A stretch of 64,000 nucleotides of DNA from positions 3,260,950-3,324,949 of the forward strand of contig NZ_BAAAUN010000001.1 of NCBI RefSeq assembly GCF_039533965.1. The letters run 5' to 3'. The notes below the pieces were generated by a model. The model had not been told where the DNA came from, ran no database searches, and saw only the letters and a list, made by a program, of their open reading frames with translations. A program made the translations under genes and the position numbers. Position 1 is the first letter of the stretch, and each line of letters opens with the position of its first letter. The stretch is from Microbacterium luteolum (GTDB taxonomy: Bacteria; Actinomycetota; Actinomycetes; Actinomycetales; Microbacteriaceae). Shown piece by piece: positions 42,727 to 52,691 of this stretch.

Positions 42727-43905
42727 ATGCCCAAGGCGCTCATCATCGGGGGCGGCGTCGCCGGTCCCGCCACGGCACTCTTCCTCCACCGTGCGGGATG
42801 GCAGGTGGAGATCTTCGAGGCGCGGAGCGCGCCGGCGCCGTACGGCGGGCTCTTCCTCAATGTGGCCACCAACGGCCTCGCGGTGCTCGACGAGCTCGGT
42901 CTGCGCGACCGGCTCGTGTCGGACGGGCACCTCAGCCCGCACATGGTGATGCTCAGCGGGCGGGGAGCGCGGCTCGGCGTGGTCCCGAACGGACCCGCCG
43001 GGGACCCGGCGCGCGGCAGCGTCGTCGTGCGACGCGCCTGGCTGCACGAGGTGCTGCGCGAGGCGATCACGGATGCCGGCATCCCCCTCGCGTTCGATGC
43101 GCGGCTGGACCGCGTCGAGGAGACGCCGGATGCCGTGGTCGCGCACTTCGCCGACGGTCGCAGCGTCCGCGGCGACGTGCTCATCGGCGCCGACGGCGTG
43201 GGATCGATCGTGCGGACGGCCATCGATCCGAAGGCACCGGCCCCCGCTCCGAGCGGGCTGATCAGCGTCGGCGGCTTCTCCCGCGTGCCGGGTCTCGCGC
43301 CGACGCCCGGCGAGCAGTACATGGTGTTCGGCGCGAAGTCCTTCTTCGGCTACCTGGTGCGCGACGACGGCACCGCCTACTGGTTCGCCAACGTGACGGC
43401 GCCGGCGCTCGGGCGTGCGGAGACTCGCGCGATGACGGACGAGGACTGGCTGACGCGATTGCGCGACCTGCATGCCTACGACCCCTATCCGGTGCCCCAG
43501 ATCCTCGAGCATGTGGAGGGGGAGATCGGCGCCTATCCGCTCTCCGATCTCACGCACGTCCCGCACTGGCATCGAGGGCGACTGGTCCTCGTCGGAGATG
43601 CCGTGCACGCGACCTCGCCCAGTGCAGGACAGGGCGCCTCCCTCGCGCTGGAAGACGCGATCGTGCTCGCCAGGCACCTGCGCGACGCCGCAGACCACGA
43701 GCAGGCCTTCGCCGCCTACGAGCACGACCGGCGGCCACGCGCAGAAGAGGTCGTGAAGTACGCGCGAGCCGTCAACCGGAACAAGCGGGTCACGAAGTCC
43801 CGGCTCGGCATCGCCCTCCGTGATGCGATGCTGCCGAGGTTCCTGCGCAGCGCCTCCTCGGACACCCGCAACGATCATCTCTACAACCACGTCGTCCGCT
43901 GGTGA
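42727..43905 (+). CDS. FAD-dependent monooxygenase
   Basis: This 392-aa class A flavoprotein hydroxylase has the FAD dinucleotide motif LIIGGGVAGPATALFLHRAG, the DG motif VLIGADGVGSIVR and the GD motif LVLVGDAVHATSPSAGQGA. It uses NAD(P)H and O2 to hydroxylate an aromatic or drug-like substrate; tetracycline- or rifampicin-inactivating enzymes share this architecture, but so do catabolic hydroxylases. GAAGGA lies about 7 nt before the ATG. It is almost certainly controlled by the divergent MarR protein. Confidence 0.9.
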   Translation: MPKALIIGGGVAGPATALFLHRAGWQVEIFEARSAPAPYGGLFLNVATNGLAVLDELGLRDRLVSDGHLSPHMVMLSGRGARLGVVPNGPAGDPARGSVVVRRAWLHEVLREAITDAGIPLAFDARLDRVEETPDAVVAHFADGRSVRGDVLIGADGVGSIVRTAIDPKAPAPAPSGLISVGGFSRVPGLAPTPGEQYMVFGAKSFFGYLVRDDGTAYWFANVTAPALGRAETRAMTDEDWLTRLRDLHAYDPYPVPQILEHVEGEIGAYPLSDLTHVPHWHRGRLVLVGDAVHATSPSAGQGASLALEDAIVLARHLRDAADHEQAFAAYEHDRRPRAEEVVKYARAVNRNKRVTKSRLGIALRDAMLPRFLRSASSDTRNDHLYNHVVRW

Positions 43906-43936
43906 CCCCGCGCTCCCTCATCGCGCGTTCCCCCGC

Positions 43937-43942
43937 TAGCGT
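43937..43942 (+). promoter_or_regulatory. -10 element, leaderless promoter of the antiporter
   Basis: TAGCGT lies 6 nt before the ATG at 43949 and no Shine-Dalgarno sequence is present. Confidence 0.5.
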
Positions 43943-43948
43943 TGGCAC

Positions 43949-45679
43949 ATGGATGCCGAGATCTTCTACGTGATCGTCGGAGCCGTCGCCGTGGCGGCGG
44001 TCGCGAGATGGCGCGGGTGGCCCGCGCCGCTGCTGGTCACGATCGTGGCGCTCGCCGCGTCGTTCCTGCCGTTCGTGCCCGAGGTCGACATCGACGGGCA
44101 CCTGCTGCTGAACCTCGTGCTGCCTCCGCTGCTGTACTCGGCGGCGCTCGACGTCTCGTTCGTCGGGTTCAAGCGCAGCCTGCCGCAGATCCGCCGCCTC
44201 GGCGTCACGCTCGTGCTGCTCACCGCGCTCGCGGTCGGCTTCGTGGCATGGTGGATCTTCCCGGCGCTGACGCTGCCCGGGGCGCTGCTGCTCGGCGCGA
44301 TCGTCGCCCCGCCGGATGCCGTCTCGGCGGCGGCGATCGGCCGCAAGCTCGGACTCCCTCGGCGCATCATGACCGTGCTGTCCGGTGAGAGCCTGATCAA
44401 CGATGCGACCTCGCTGACGCTGTACCGCGTGTTCGCCGCGATCCTCGCCGGGGCGACCCTGACGGTGTGGGACGGCATCTGGCAATTCCTGCTCGCGGTC
44501 GTGGTCGGCGTCGTGGTCGGCCTCGTCTTCGGCATCGTGCTGCATCAGCTGCGCATGCGGATCAGCGACCCCGTCGTGATCGGCACCTTCGGGCTGCTGG
44601 CCCCGTTCGGCGCGTACGCGATCGCGGAGCACCTGCTCGGATCCGGCGTGCTCGCGGTCGTCGCGATGGGCCTCTACGTCGGCTTCAACGCCCCCCGCAC
44701 CGACTACACCACCCGGCAGCAGGAGAAGCCGCTGTGGCTCTCGGCCGACCTGCTGCTGGAGAGCTTCGTGTTCGCGTACATCGGACTGCAGTTCCCCCGC
44801 GTGCTCCGAGATCTCGGGAGCGAGTCGGTGGGGCACATCCTGCTCCTCTCCGGCGCGGTGCTGCTGGTCGTGCTCGTCGTGCGCCCGCTGTACGTCTACC
44901 CGACCAGCGCCTGGTCGAATTTCCAGGACCGCCGGCGCCTCGCCCGCATGGATCGCGGCATCGCCTCGGGGGATTTCGACAAGCGCCGAGAGCAGTCCTC
45001 GCGCTGGAGCCGGTACAGCGCGGAGGAGCTGCGGTCACAGATCGTGCGCGAGCGGATGGCGGGACTCCAGCTCACGTGGAAGGACAACGCGGTCATCTCG
45101 TGGGCCGGGATGCGCGGGGTCGTCACGCTCGCGACAGCGCTCGCCGCCGCCGACCTCGCGTCCCTGGACTCGGACGCCTCGCACGCGATCGTGGTCGTGG
45201 CCTTCATCGTGACGGTCGCGACGCTGCTGCTGCAGGGGCTGACGCTGCCGATGCTCATCCGCGGACTCGGCATCGCGAGCGACGTCGACCAGGCCGAGGA
45301 CGAGAAGGCGCTCGAGGCGGTGAAGGAGAAGAGCCGTGCCGCCGGCAAGGCGTTCCTCGCCGAGAAGCGCCTCGAGTGGGAGGCGACGCACGGGCAGGTC
45401 GACATGCCCCTCTTCGACGCCTTCACGAAGCGGATGACCCGGGTCGAGAAGGACACCGACGAGGCGCAGCGCGTCGGGGATGCCGCGAACCAGCCCTCCT
45501 ACGAGGATCTGGTCGCGCTCTCCCGGGGCTGGCTGCAGGTGCGGCGCGACATCCTCCTGGCGGAGCGCGACGCCGGCAACCTCGACGAAGAGGTGATGCG
45601 CGAGCTGCTCACCGCGATGGATGCCGAGGAGCTCGCGCTCGACACCCGCGGCGCCACGCGCGAGCAGGGTCGCGCGTAG
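43949..45679 (+). CDS. CPA1 family Na+/H+ antiporter
   Basis: This 576-aa membrane protein has about 11-12 transmembrane helices in the N-terminal 420 residues. Landmarks are LLLNLVLPPLLYSAALDVSF, GAIVAPPDAVSAAAIGRKLG, LSGESLINDATSLTLY (containing the ion-site ND pair) and WAGMRGVVTLATALA. A roughly 150-residue charged cytoplasmic tail follows and may be regulatory. It exchanges H+ for Na+ (or K+) in pH and salt homeostasis. It converges on the dicarboxylate symporter gene. Confidence 0.92.
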   Translation: MDAEIFYVIVGAVAVAAVARWRGWPAPLLVTIVALAASFLPFVPEVDIDGHLLLNLVLPPLLYSAALDVSFVGFKRSLPQIRRLGVTLVLLTALAVGFVAWWIFPALTLPGALLLGAIVAPPDAVSAAAIGRKLGLPRRIMTVLSGESLINDATSLTLYRVFAAILAGATLTVWDGIWQFLLAVVVGVVVGLVFGIVLHQLRMRISDPVVIGTFGLLAPFGAYAIAEHLLGSGVLAVVAMGLYVGFNAPRTDYTTRQQEKPLWLSADLLLESFVFAYIGLQFPRVLRDLGSESVGHILLLSGAVLLVVLVVRPLYVYPTSAWSNFQDRRRLARMDRGIASGDFDKRREQSSRWSRYSAEELRSQIVRERMAGLQLTWKDNAVISWAGMRGVVTLATALAAADLASLDSDASHAIVVVAFIVTVATLLLQGLTLPMLIRGLGIASDVDQAEDEKALEAVKEKSRAAGKAFLAEKRLEWEATHGQVDMPLFDAFTKRMTRVEKDTDEAQRVGDAANQPSYEDLVALSRGWLQVRRDILLAERDAGNLDEEVMRELLTAMDAEELALDTRGATREQGRA

Positions 45680-45712
45680 AACGCCGGCTCTCCCACCCAT
45701 ACCCGGCGGCGT

Positions 45713-45790
45713 CGAGCGGCCCCTCTGTGTACGAACCGGCCCTCTGCGAACGCGCTCAAGGGGCCGGTTCGCGCAGAAAGGGGCGGCTCG
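45713..45790. repeat. 78-bp imperfect inverted repeat in a convergent gap
   Basis: The left 30 bp (45713-45742) matches the reverse complement of the right 30 bp (45761-45790) at about 25 positions, with a perfect GAACCGGCCC/GGGCCGGTTC core. The layout resembles interspersed palindromic elements between convergent genes and could also act as a bidirectional transcription stop. Confidence 0.65.
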
Positions 45791-45811
45791 GCCCCGGGGC
45801 TTCGGCGAAGC
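45791..45811. terminator. short hairpins before the symporter stop
   Basis: GCCCCGGGGC is a perfect 10-bp palindrome, immediately followed by GCTTC-GGC-GAAGC. They sit between the larger repeat and the end of the symporter gene (45816), so they may help terminate either transcript. Confidence 0.35.
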
Positions 45812-45815
45812 AGGG

Positions 45816-47240
45816 TCAGCGCGAGCCGACCGGCTCCTTGTCGGTGACGGCATCCGCCTCGGGGGCGTCGTCGGCGTCGTTGTCGTCGGCGAAGGGCAGG
45901 CCCTCGCGCGGCGCGTTGTAGAGCTCCTCGTCGAGGATGCCCTCGCGCTTGGCGACGATCGTCGGCACGAGCGCCTGACCGGCGACGTTGACCGCGGTGC
46001 GGCCCATGTCGAGGATCGGGTCGATCGCGAGCAGCAGGCCGACGCCCTCGAGCGGCAGGCCCAGGGTCGACAGCGTGAGCGTGAGCATGACGGTCGCGCC
46101 GGTCGTGCCCGCGGTGGCCGCCGAGCCGACGACCGAGACGATCACGATCAGCAGGTACTGCACGAAGTTCAGCTCGATGCCGAAGAACTGCGCGACGAAG
46201 ATCGCGGCGATGGCCGGGTAGATCGCTGCGCAGCCGTCCATCTTCGTGGTCGCACCGAACGGCACGGCGAACGAGGCGTACGAGCGGGGCACGCCGAGGT
46301 TGCGCTCGGTCACGCGCTCGGTCAGCGGCAGCGTGCCGATCGACGAGCGGCTGACGAAGGCCAGCTGCACGGCGGGCCAGACGCCCGAGAAGTACTGCTT
46401 GATGGACAGGCCGTGCGTCTTCACCAGGATCGGGTAGACCACGAAGATCACGAGCGCGAGGCCGATGTAGATCGCGGCGGCGAACCAGGCGAGCGACGCG
46501 AGCTTCTCCCAGCCGTACTCGACGACCGCGGCGCCGATCAGACCGAACGTGCCGAGCGGTGCGATGCGGATGATCCACCACAGCACACGCTGGATCACCT
46601 TGAGCAGCGACTCGGTGAACGCGAGGAACGGCTCGGCCTTCTTGCCGGCCTTGAGGGCGGCGATGCCCACCGCAGCGGCCACGACGATGACCTGCAGGAT
46701 GTTGAAGCTGATGCTGGAGGTCGCGCTGCCGGTCTCGAGATCGACCTGCGTGCTCGCACCGAGGCCGAGGAAGTTCTGCGGGATGAGGCCGAGGAGGAAG
46801 TTCCACCACGTGCCGACCGTGTACGGCTCACCGGGCGTGAGGCCCTCGCCGGCCTTCGAGCCCGGCTGGATGACGAGGCCGAGGACGATGCCGATGGTCA
46901 CGGCGATGAACGCGGTGATCGCGAACCACAGCAGCGTCTGGCCGGCGAGGCGCGCGGCGTTCTGCACGCGACGCAGGTTCGAGATGCTCGCCACGATGGC
47001 CGTGAAGATCAGCGGGACGACGGCGGCGCGCAGCAGCGTCACGTACGAGCTGCCGATCGTGTCGAGTGTCGCGGACAGGCCGTTCGGGTTGTCCGGGGTC
47101 GCGCCGAGCTGGCGGGCGAGGAGGCCGCCGGCGATGCCGAGGACGAGGGCGGCGAGGATCTGGAAGCCGAACGAGGTCAGCAGCTTCCGGACCGGTCCGC
47201 GGGTGTCAGGCGCCTTCTGGGCGCGTGCGGTAGTGCTCAT
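45816..47240 (-). CDS. dicarboxylate/amino acid:cation symporter
   Basis: This 474-aa member of the DAACS family (GltP/DctA type) imports C4-dicarboxylates or acidic amino acids with Na+ or H+. It shows about eight helices plus re-entrant loops: the serine-rich loop appears as AFVSRSSIGTLPLT, and later motifs are PFGATTKMDGCAA (family NMDG-like region) and GTTGATVMLTLTL. The C-terminal tail is acidic. The M-x-D-G motif is MDG preceded by TK rather than TN, so cation coupling may differ slightly. Confidence 0.93.
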   Translation of the reverse strand: MSTTARAQKAPDTRGPVRKLLTSFGFQILAALVLGIAGGLLARQLGATPDNPNGLSATLDTIGSSYVTLLRAAVVPLIFTAIVASISNLRRVQNAARLAGQTLLWFAITAFIAVTIGIVLGLVIQPGSKAGEGLTPGEPYTVGTWWNFLLGLIPQNFLGLGASTQVDLETGSATSSISFNILQVIVVAAAVGIAALKAGKKAEPFLAFTESLLKVIQRVLWWIIRIAPLGTFGLIGAAVVEYGWEKLASLAWFAAAIYIGLALVIFVVYPILVKTHGLSIKQYFSGVWPAVQLAFVSRSSIGTLPLTERVTERNLGVPRSYASFAVPFGATTKMDGCAAIYPAIAAIFVAQFFGIELNFVQYLLIVIVSVVGSAATAGTTGATVMLTLTLSTLGLPLEGVGLLLAIDPILDMGRTAVNVAGQALVPTIVAKREGILDEELYNAPREGLPFADDNDADDAPEADAVTDKEPVGSR

Positions 47241-47338
47241 GTGGGGACAGAACTCCAGGGGAAATCGCGGCGGGCCGAATGCACGCCATAACGCTCAACG
47301 CTAGGAGCGCCGCTGCATTCCCCGGCCCGATATGACGA

Positions 47339-47370
47339 AGGATGACGGATGCCGTGGCATCCGTCATCCT
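47339..47370 (-). terminator. strong terminator hairpin
   Basis: A perfect 15-bp stem (47339-47353 with 47356-47370) encloses a 2-nt loop, 21 bp beyond the lipoprotein stop. There is no clear T-tract on either strand. It separates the lipoprotein gene from the symporter promoter. Confidence 0.8.
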
Positions 47371-47391
47371 CTGCGCCGCGCGCCGCCGGAA

Positions 47392-47733
47392 TCAGTCGGC
47401 GATGCACTCCTGGACGTTCTCCGAGATGATCTTCTCCGTCAGGTCCTTGTCGGCCTGGTCCTTCTGCTTGTCCTCGCCGTTCGCGAGGAACGTGAGGGTC
47501 TCGTTGCTCAGGTCGGAGTCGACGAGGTACTCCGCGAGGCACTCGGAGGCGTCGGCGTCGATCTGGTCGCCCATGCCCTGGGACTCGAAGAACTCGGTGA
47601 GTCCCTTCGCGACGTCGGCTTCGGACGGGCGGCTCGGTCCGCCGCACGCGGCGAGCGAGAACGCGAGCGCGGCGATGGGGAGGGCGAGGAGGAGGCGGCT
47701 GGTGGTGCGCAGGTTCCGGTCGTTGATCTTCAT
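47392..47733 (-). CDS. small hypothetical lipoprotein
   Basis: This 113-aa secreted lipoprotein has a signal peptide ending LAAC (residues 27-30), so Cys30 is the lipidation site. The mature part is acidic and helical with two further cysteines (ECLAEY and QECIAD), which may form a disulfide. I do not recognise a functional domain. The ATG at 47733 is supported by a TAGCGT -10 seven nt upstream (leaderless), rather than the GTG three codons before. Confidence 0.8.
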   Translation of the reverse strand: MKINDRNLRTTSRLLLALPIAALAFSLAACGGPSRPSEADVAKGLTEFFESQGMGDQIDADASECLAEYLVDSDLSNETLTFLANGEDKQKDQADKDLTEKIISENVQECIAD

Positions 47734-47740
47734 GGTGCCC

Positions 47741-47746
47741 ACGCTA
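47741..47746 (-). promoter_or_regulatory. -10 element, leaderless promoter
   Basis: On the minus strand TAGCGT is followed by 7 nt and the ATG at 47733. Confidence 0.5.
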
Positions 47747-47829
47747 GCGGCTCACAGCGGATTCATAGAGGGGGTTGCATGGGGAGAATTGCCCGTGTCA
47801 GAGACGGATGCTTCTGGCACGATGTCCTC

Positions 47830-48186
47830 ATGTTCATCGTGACCACGAACGACGTGCCCGGATACCGCATCACGCAGGTGCTCGGCGAGGTCATGGGCCT
47901 CACGGTCCGCTCGACCGATTTCGGACAGAGCTTCACCGCCGGATTCCGATCGCTGGGCGGCGGCGAGATCCCCGAGTACACGCAGGTCATGTACGAGAGT
48001 CGCCAGGTGGTGATGGGCCGGATGTGGGCCGAGGCGCAGCAGCGCGGGGCCAACGCGATCGTCGCGATGCGCTTCGACACCGGGTCCATCGGCAACTTCA
48101 GCGAGGTGTGCGGCTACGGCACCGCGGTCGTCGTGGAGGCGCTCGCCGCGGCATCCGCGCCTCCGACGACCCCGCCCGCCGTCTGA
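47830..48186 (+). CDS. YbjQ family (heavy-metal-binding domain) protein
   Basis: This 118-aa YbjQ/DUF74 protein has an N-terminal IVTTNDVPGYRITQVLGEVMGLTV, then RQVVMGRMWAEAQQRGANAIVAMRFD and a closing VCGYGTAVVVEA. The family forms a pentameric dodecin-like barrel and is called a putative heavy-metal-binding domain; function is unproven. I start at ATG 47830, where family similarity begins. It is a lone plus-strand gene between the lipoprotein and the XRE operon. Confidence 0.88.
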   Translation: MFIVTTNDVPGYRITQVLGEVMGLTVRSTDFGQSFTAGFRSLGGGEIPEYTQVMYESRQVVMGRMWAEAQQRGANAIVAMRFDTGSIGNFSEVCGYGTAVVVEALAAASAPPTTPPAV

Positions 48187-48217
48187 ACCGCCGACCGGAA
48201 CAGCGTCTGCACGCGCG

Positions 48218-48454
48218 TCAGCGCGGCGCCAGCACCAGCAGCTCGCCGACCTCGCAGTCGAGGGCGTCGCAGATCGCCCGCAGCGTGGAGTACCGGATCG
48301 CGCGAGCGCGGTCGTTCTTCAGCACCGACAGGTTCACGATGCTCACCCCGACCAGCCCGCTCAGCTCGGTGAGCGTCATCCCGCGCTCGGCGAGCAGCTC
48401 GTCGAGCCGGCAGTGGATGCCGGTGAACTCCTCGGCGTTCTCGGCCGGGCTCAC
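48218..48454 (-). CDS. XRE-type helix-turn-helix regulator
   Basis: This 78-aa protein contains a single HTH (MTLTELSGLVGVSIVNLSVLKNDRARAIRY) and ends GELLVLAPR, like the small YozG-type regulators paired with DUF2975 membrane proteins. I start it at GTG 48454, which overlaps the stop of the upstream membrane protein as GTGA; a shorter version from an internal Met is possible. It probably represses its own operon through the palindromes at 49745-49794. Confidence 0.82.
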   Translation of the reverse strand: MSPAENAEEFTGIHCRLDELLAERGMTLTELSGLVGVSIVNLSVLKNDRARAIRYSTLRAICDALDCEVGELLVLAPR

Positions 48455-49092
48455 ACCAGGCCCTCCGTCTCCTTCTCGAGCCCTTCCTTCTGCTGGCGGA
48501 GTCGGATGCCGCGGCGGAATGCGACCGCGATCAACCCGACGGCGACGCCGGTCGCGAAGATCGGCGTGACCGCCCAGAACTCGATCGGATGGACGGGGTC
48601 GACGACGCCGAGGCCGAGGGTCGCGGTCACACCGTTGCGCCCTATGGTCTCGAGGATCACGATGACGAAGGGTGCGACCGCAAGTGTCCAGCCGATGGCA
48701 TCGAAGGCTCGTGCGTTGCCTGGGACGAAGATCCGACCGCGAAGGAGATTCCATGCGACGAGTGCGACGGATCCGATGACGACGAGTGCCGCGATCGCCC
48801 ACAGGGCGATGGCCGCGACGATCGCTGCGACCGACCCCGCATCCACCCCGGTCGCGAAGACCATGGCCTGCTGCGCGATGCCCTCGACCTGTACTGCGCC
48901 GGAATCGGCCGTCGCGGAGATGGGCTGCTCGTCGATGGGGATCACCCAGGCGATCCCGCTGTCGCGGAAGGTGCTGCCGATGCGGAGTGCAGTGGAGACT
49001 CCGACGATCACGAGTGCTGCGGCACTGAGGAAGATGACGGTGATCGCATCCGCCGTGTCCGAGCGGGTCTGGGGTGTGGCTGAGGCGGCCAT
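48451..49092 (-). CDS. DUF2975-like four-helix membrane protein
   Basis: This 213-aa protein has four hydrophobic segments with an extracytoplasmic loop between the first two and ends in ETEGLV. Its layout and its position before a YozG-like HTH gene point to the DUF2975 family. It is a diverged paralogue of the preceding gene, sharing the charged ETEGLV terminus. Its start overlaps the stop of that gene by one base (TGATG). Function is unknown; membrane sensing for the paired regulator is one possibility. Confidence 0.7.
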   Translation of the reverse strand: MAASATPQTRSDTADAITVIFLSAAALVIVGVSTALRIGSTFRDSGIAWVIPIDEQPISATADSGAVQVEGIAQQAMVFATGVDAGSVAAIVAAIALWAIAALVVIGSVALVAWNLLRGRIFVPGNARAFDAIGWTLAVAPFVIVILETIGRNGVTATLGLGVVDPVHPIEFWAVTPIFATGVAVGLIAVAFRRGIRLRQQKEGLEKETEGLV

Positions 49093-49721
49093 CAGACGAG
49101 TCCCTCCGTCTCGCGCTGCAGCTTGTCGCCGACCACGAACGCGGTGCCGATGACCGAGATGATGAACGCGGCCAGGATGAAGGTGAACGGCTCGACAGTG
49201 ATGACCGCGTTGTCGATCGCGTTGTCGGTGACGACGTTGACGGTCGCGTTGGCGAGCATGTTCTCGAAGAATCGCACGGCGGCGAAGCCGACGAGGCCGG
49301 TGATCCCGGCGGTCATCACGAGTGCGGTGTTCCGGCGGTTGAAGATGCGTCCGCTCAGCGTGCTCTGCGCGAGCAGGATCAGGCAGCCGATGACGACGAT
49401 GATCGTCAGGATCTGGATGACCTGGCCGATGATGCCGGGGACCGTTGCGATCGGCGGCAGCGTCGCGGCGGTGATGGTGGCCTGGTCGAGGCCGACCGTG
49501 ACCGTGCCGCCGCCGGTCGTGAGCGGGGCCTGCACGTCGTCACCTGCGAACTCGATGAGCACGGGCACGTCGGTCCCGCGGCCGAGTTCGACGATGCGGT
49601 GGATGCAGAACCCGATCATCGAGGCCGCGATCCCGGCGCCCGCGATGCAGAAGGCGATGAGCCCCGCCTTGTCGCCTCTGGTCAGCGCTCCCTGCTTCGC
49701 TCCCTGCTGCTCGACGTCCAT
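49092..49721 (-). CDS. DUF2975-like four-helix membrane protein (paralogue)
   Basis: This 209-aa protein has four membrane helices, an approximately 60-residue external loop after the first helix and a C-terminus QRETEGLV nearly identical to that of its neighbour. I use ATG 49721, preceded by AAGGAG at 8-9 nt. It is the first gene of the three-gene operon. Two consecutive divergent copies suggest a heteromeric complex. Confidence 0.72.
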   Translation of the reverse strand: MDVEQQGAKQGALTRGDKAGLIAFCIAGAGIAASMIGFCIHRIVELGRGTDVPVLIEFAGDDVQAPLTTGGGTVTVGLDQATITAATLPPIATVPGIIGQVIQILTIIVVIGCLILLAQSTLSGRIFNRRNTALVMTAGITGLVGFAAVRFFENMLANATVNVVTDNAIDNAVITVEPFTFILAAFIISVIGTAFVVGDKLQRETEGLV

Positions 49722-49744
49722 GTCCCTCACTCCTTGTCTCCACA

Positions 49745-49794
49745 TATCGATAGTCGTTGTTACCGACAATCGTTAACGTATCGACTGTCGATAC
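49745..49794. promoter_or_regulatory. TATCGA palindromes upstream of the XRE/membrane operon
   Basis: GTATCGACTGTCGATAC (49778-49794) is a perfect inverted repeat with 7-bp arms, and TATCGATA (49745-49752) is a perfect 8-bp palindrome sharing the same half-site. Both lie within 75 bp of the first start codon. They are the best candidate operators for the HTH protein of this operon. Confidence 0.65.
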
Positions 49795-49812
49795 ATCCGT
49801 CAACCCCGCGCG

Positions 49813-49875
49813 CGCTCCCGTGGCGGAAACGGCGGGTGTTCGACCGCGCCACCCGCCGAAAGCGCCACGGGAGCG
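49813..49875. repeat. 63-bp nested double palindrome
   Basis: Outer arms of 13 bp (49813-49825 and 49863-49875) and inner arms of 9 bp (49830-49838 and 49850-49858) are all perfect, separated by symmetrical GAAA and AAAG strands and an 11-nt apex. It lies between two divergent promoters, 125 bp before clpC, so it is not a simple terminator. Confidence 0.85.
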
Positions 49876-49999
49876 TGAGGGCTATGCCCACGGCGAACAC
49901 GGGCATACACCGCCCGAGCGGTGGTTACTCTCGATGTACAAGCGCAGAACGTCGTGACAGACGCAGCGCTTCGCCCCAGTGCGAATAAGGAGTCACAGC

Positions 50000-52528
<2,529 letters not shown>

Positions 52529-52534
52529 CCAGTA

Positions 52535-52564
52535 AAGGGGCGGATGCTGCGGCATCCGCCCCTT
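52535..52564 (+). terminator. clpC terminator
   Basis: A perfect 13-bp stem (AAGGGGCGGATGC with its complement) closes on a TGCG loop, 6 bp after the stop. It lacks a long T-tract, as is usual in high-GC actinobacteria. Confidence 0.85.
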
Positions 52565-52583
52565 CGCTGTGCCCGGCGGACTA

Positions 52584-52658
52584 CGACACGGTGTCGGTGA
52601 TACGCGATCCGGTTTCGGAAGCGCGACCGAAGTGACCGAAGGCGCGGGCGGCTAGCAT
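52584..52658 (+). promoter_or_regulatory. shared aromatic-regulon promoter 1
   Basis: CGACACGGTGTCG (52584-52596) is followed by G, 13 nt and GGTTTCGG, then a TAGCAT -10 at 52653-52658. The same arrangement recurs at 54225 and 56233. The palindrome is about 95 bp before the aldehyde dehydrogenase start. Confidence 0.7.
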
Positions 52659-52691
52659 CACCAGAGACTTCAGATCGGACCGGAGGATGCG

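Noticed and set aside
49876..49999. A ClgR- or HspR-type operator upstream of clpC
   Set aside because: TGCCC-n11-GGGCA and other GC dyads are present but I could not match either published operator pattern well enough to claim one.
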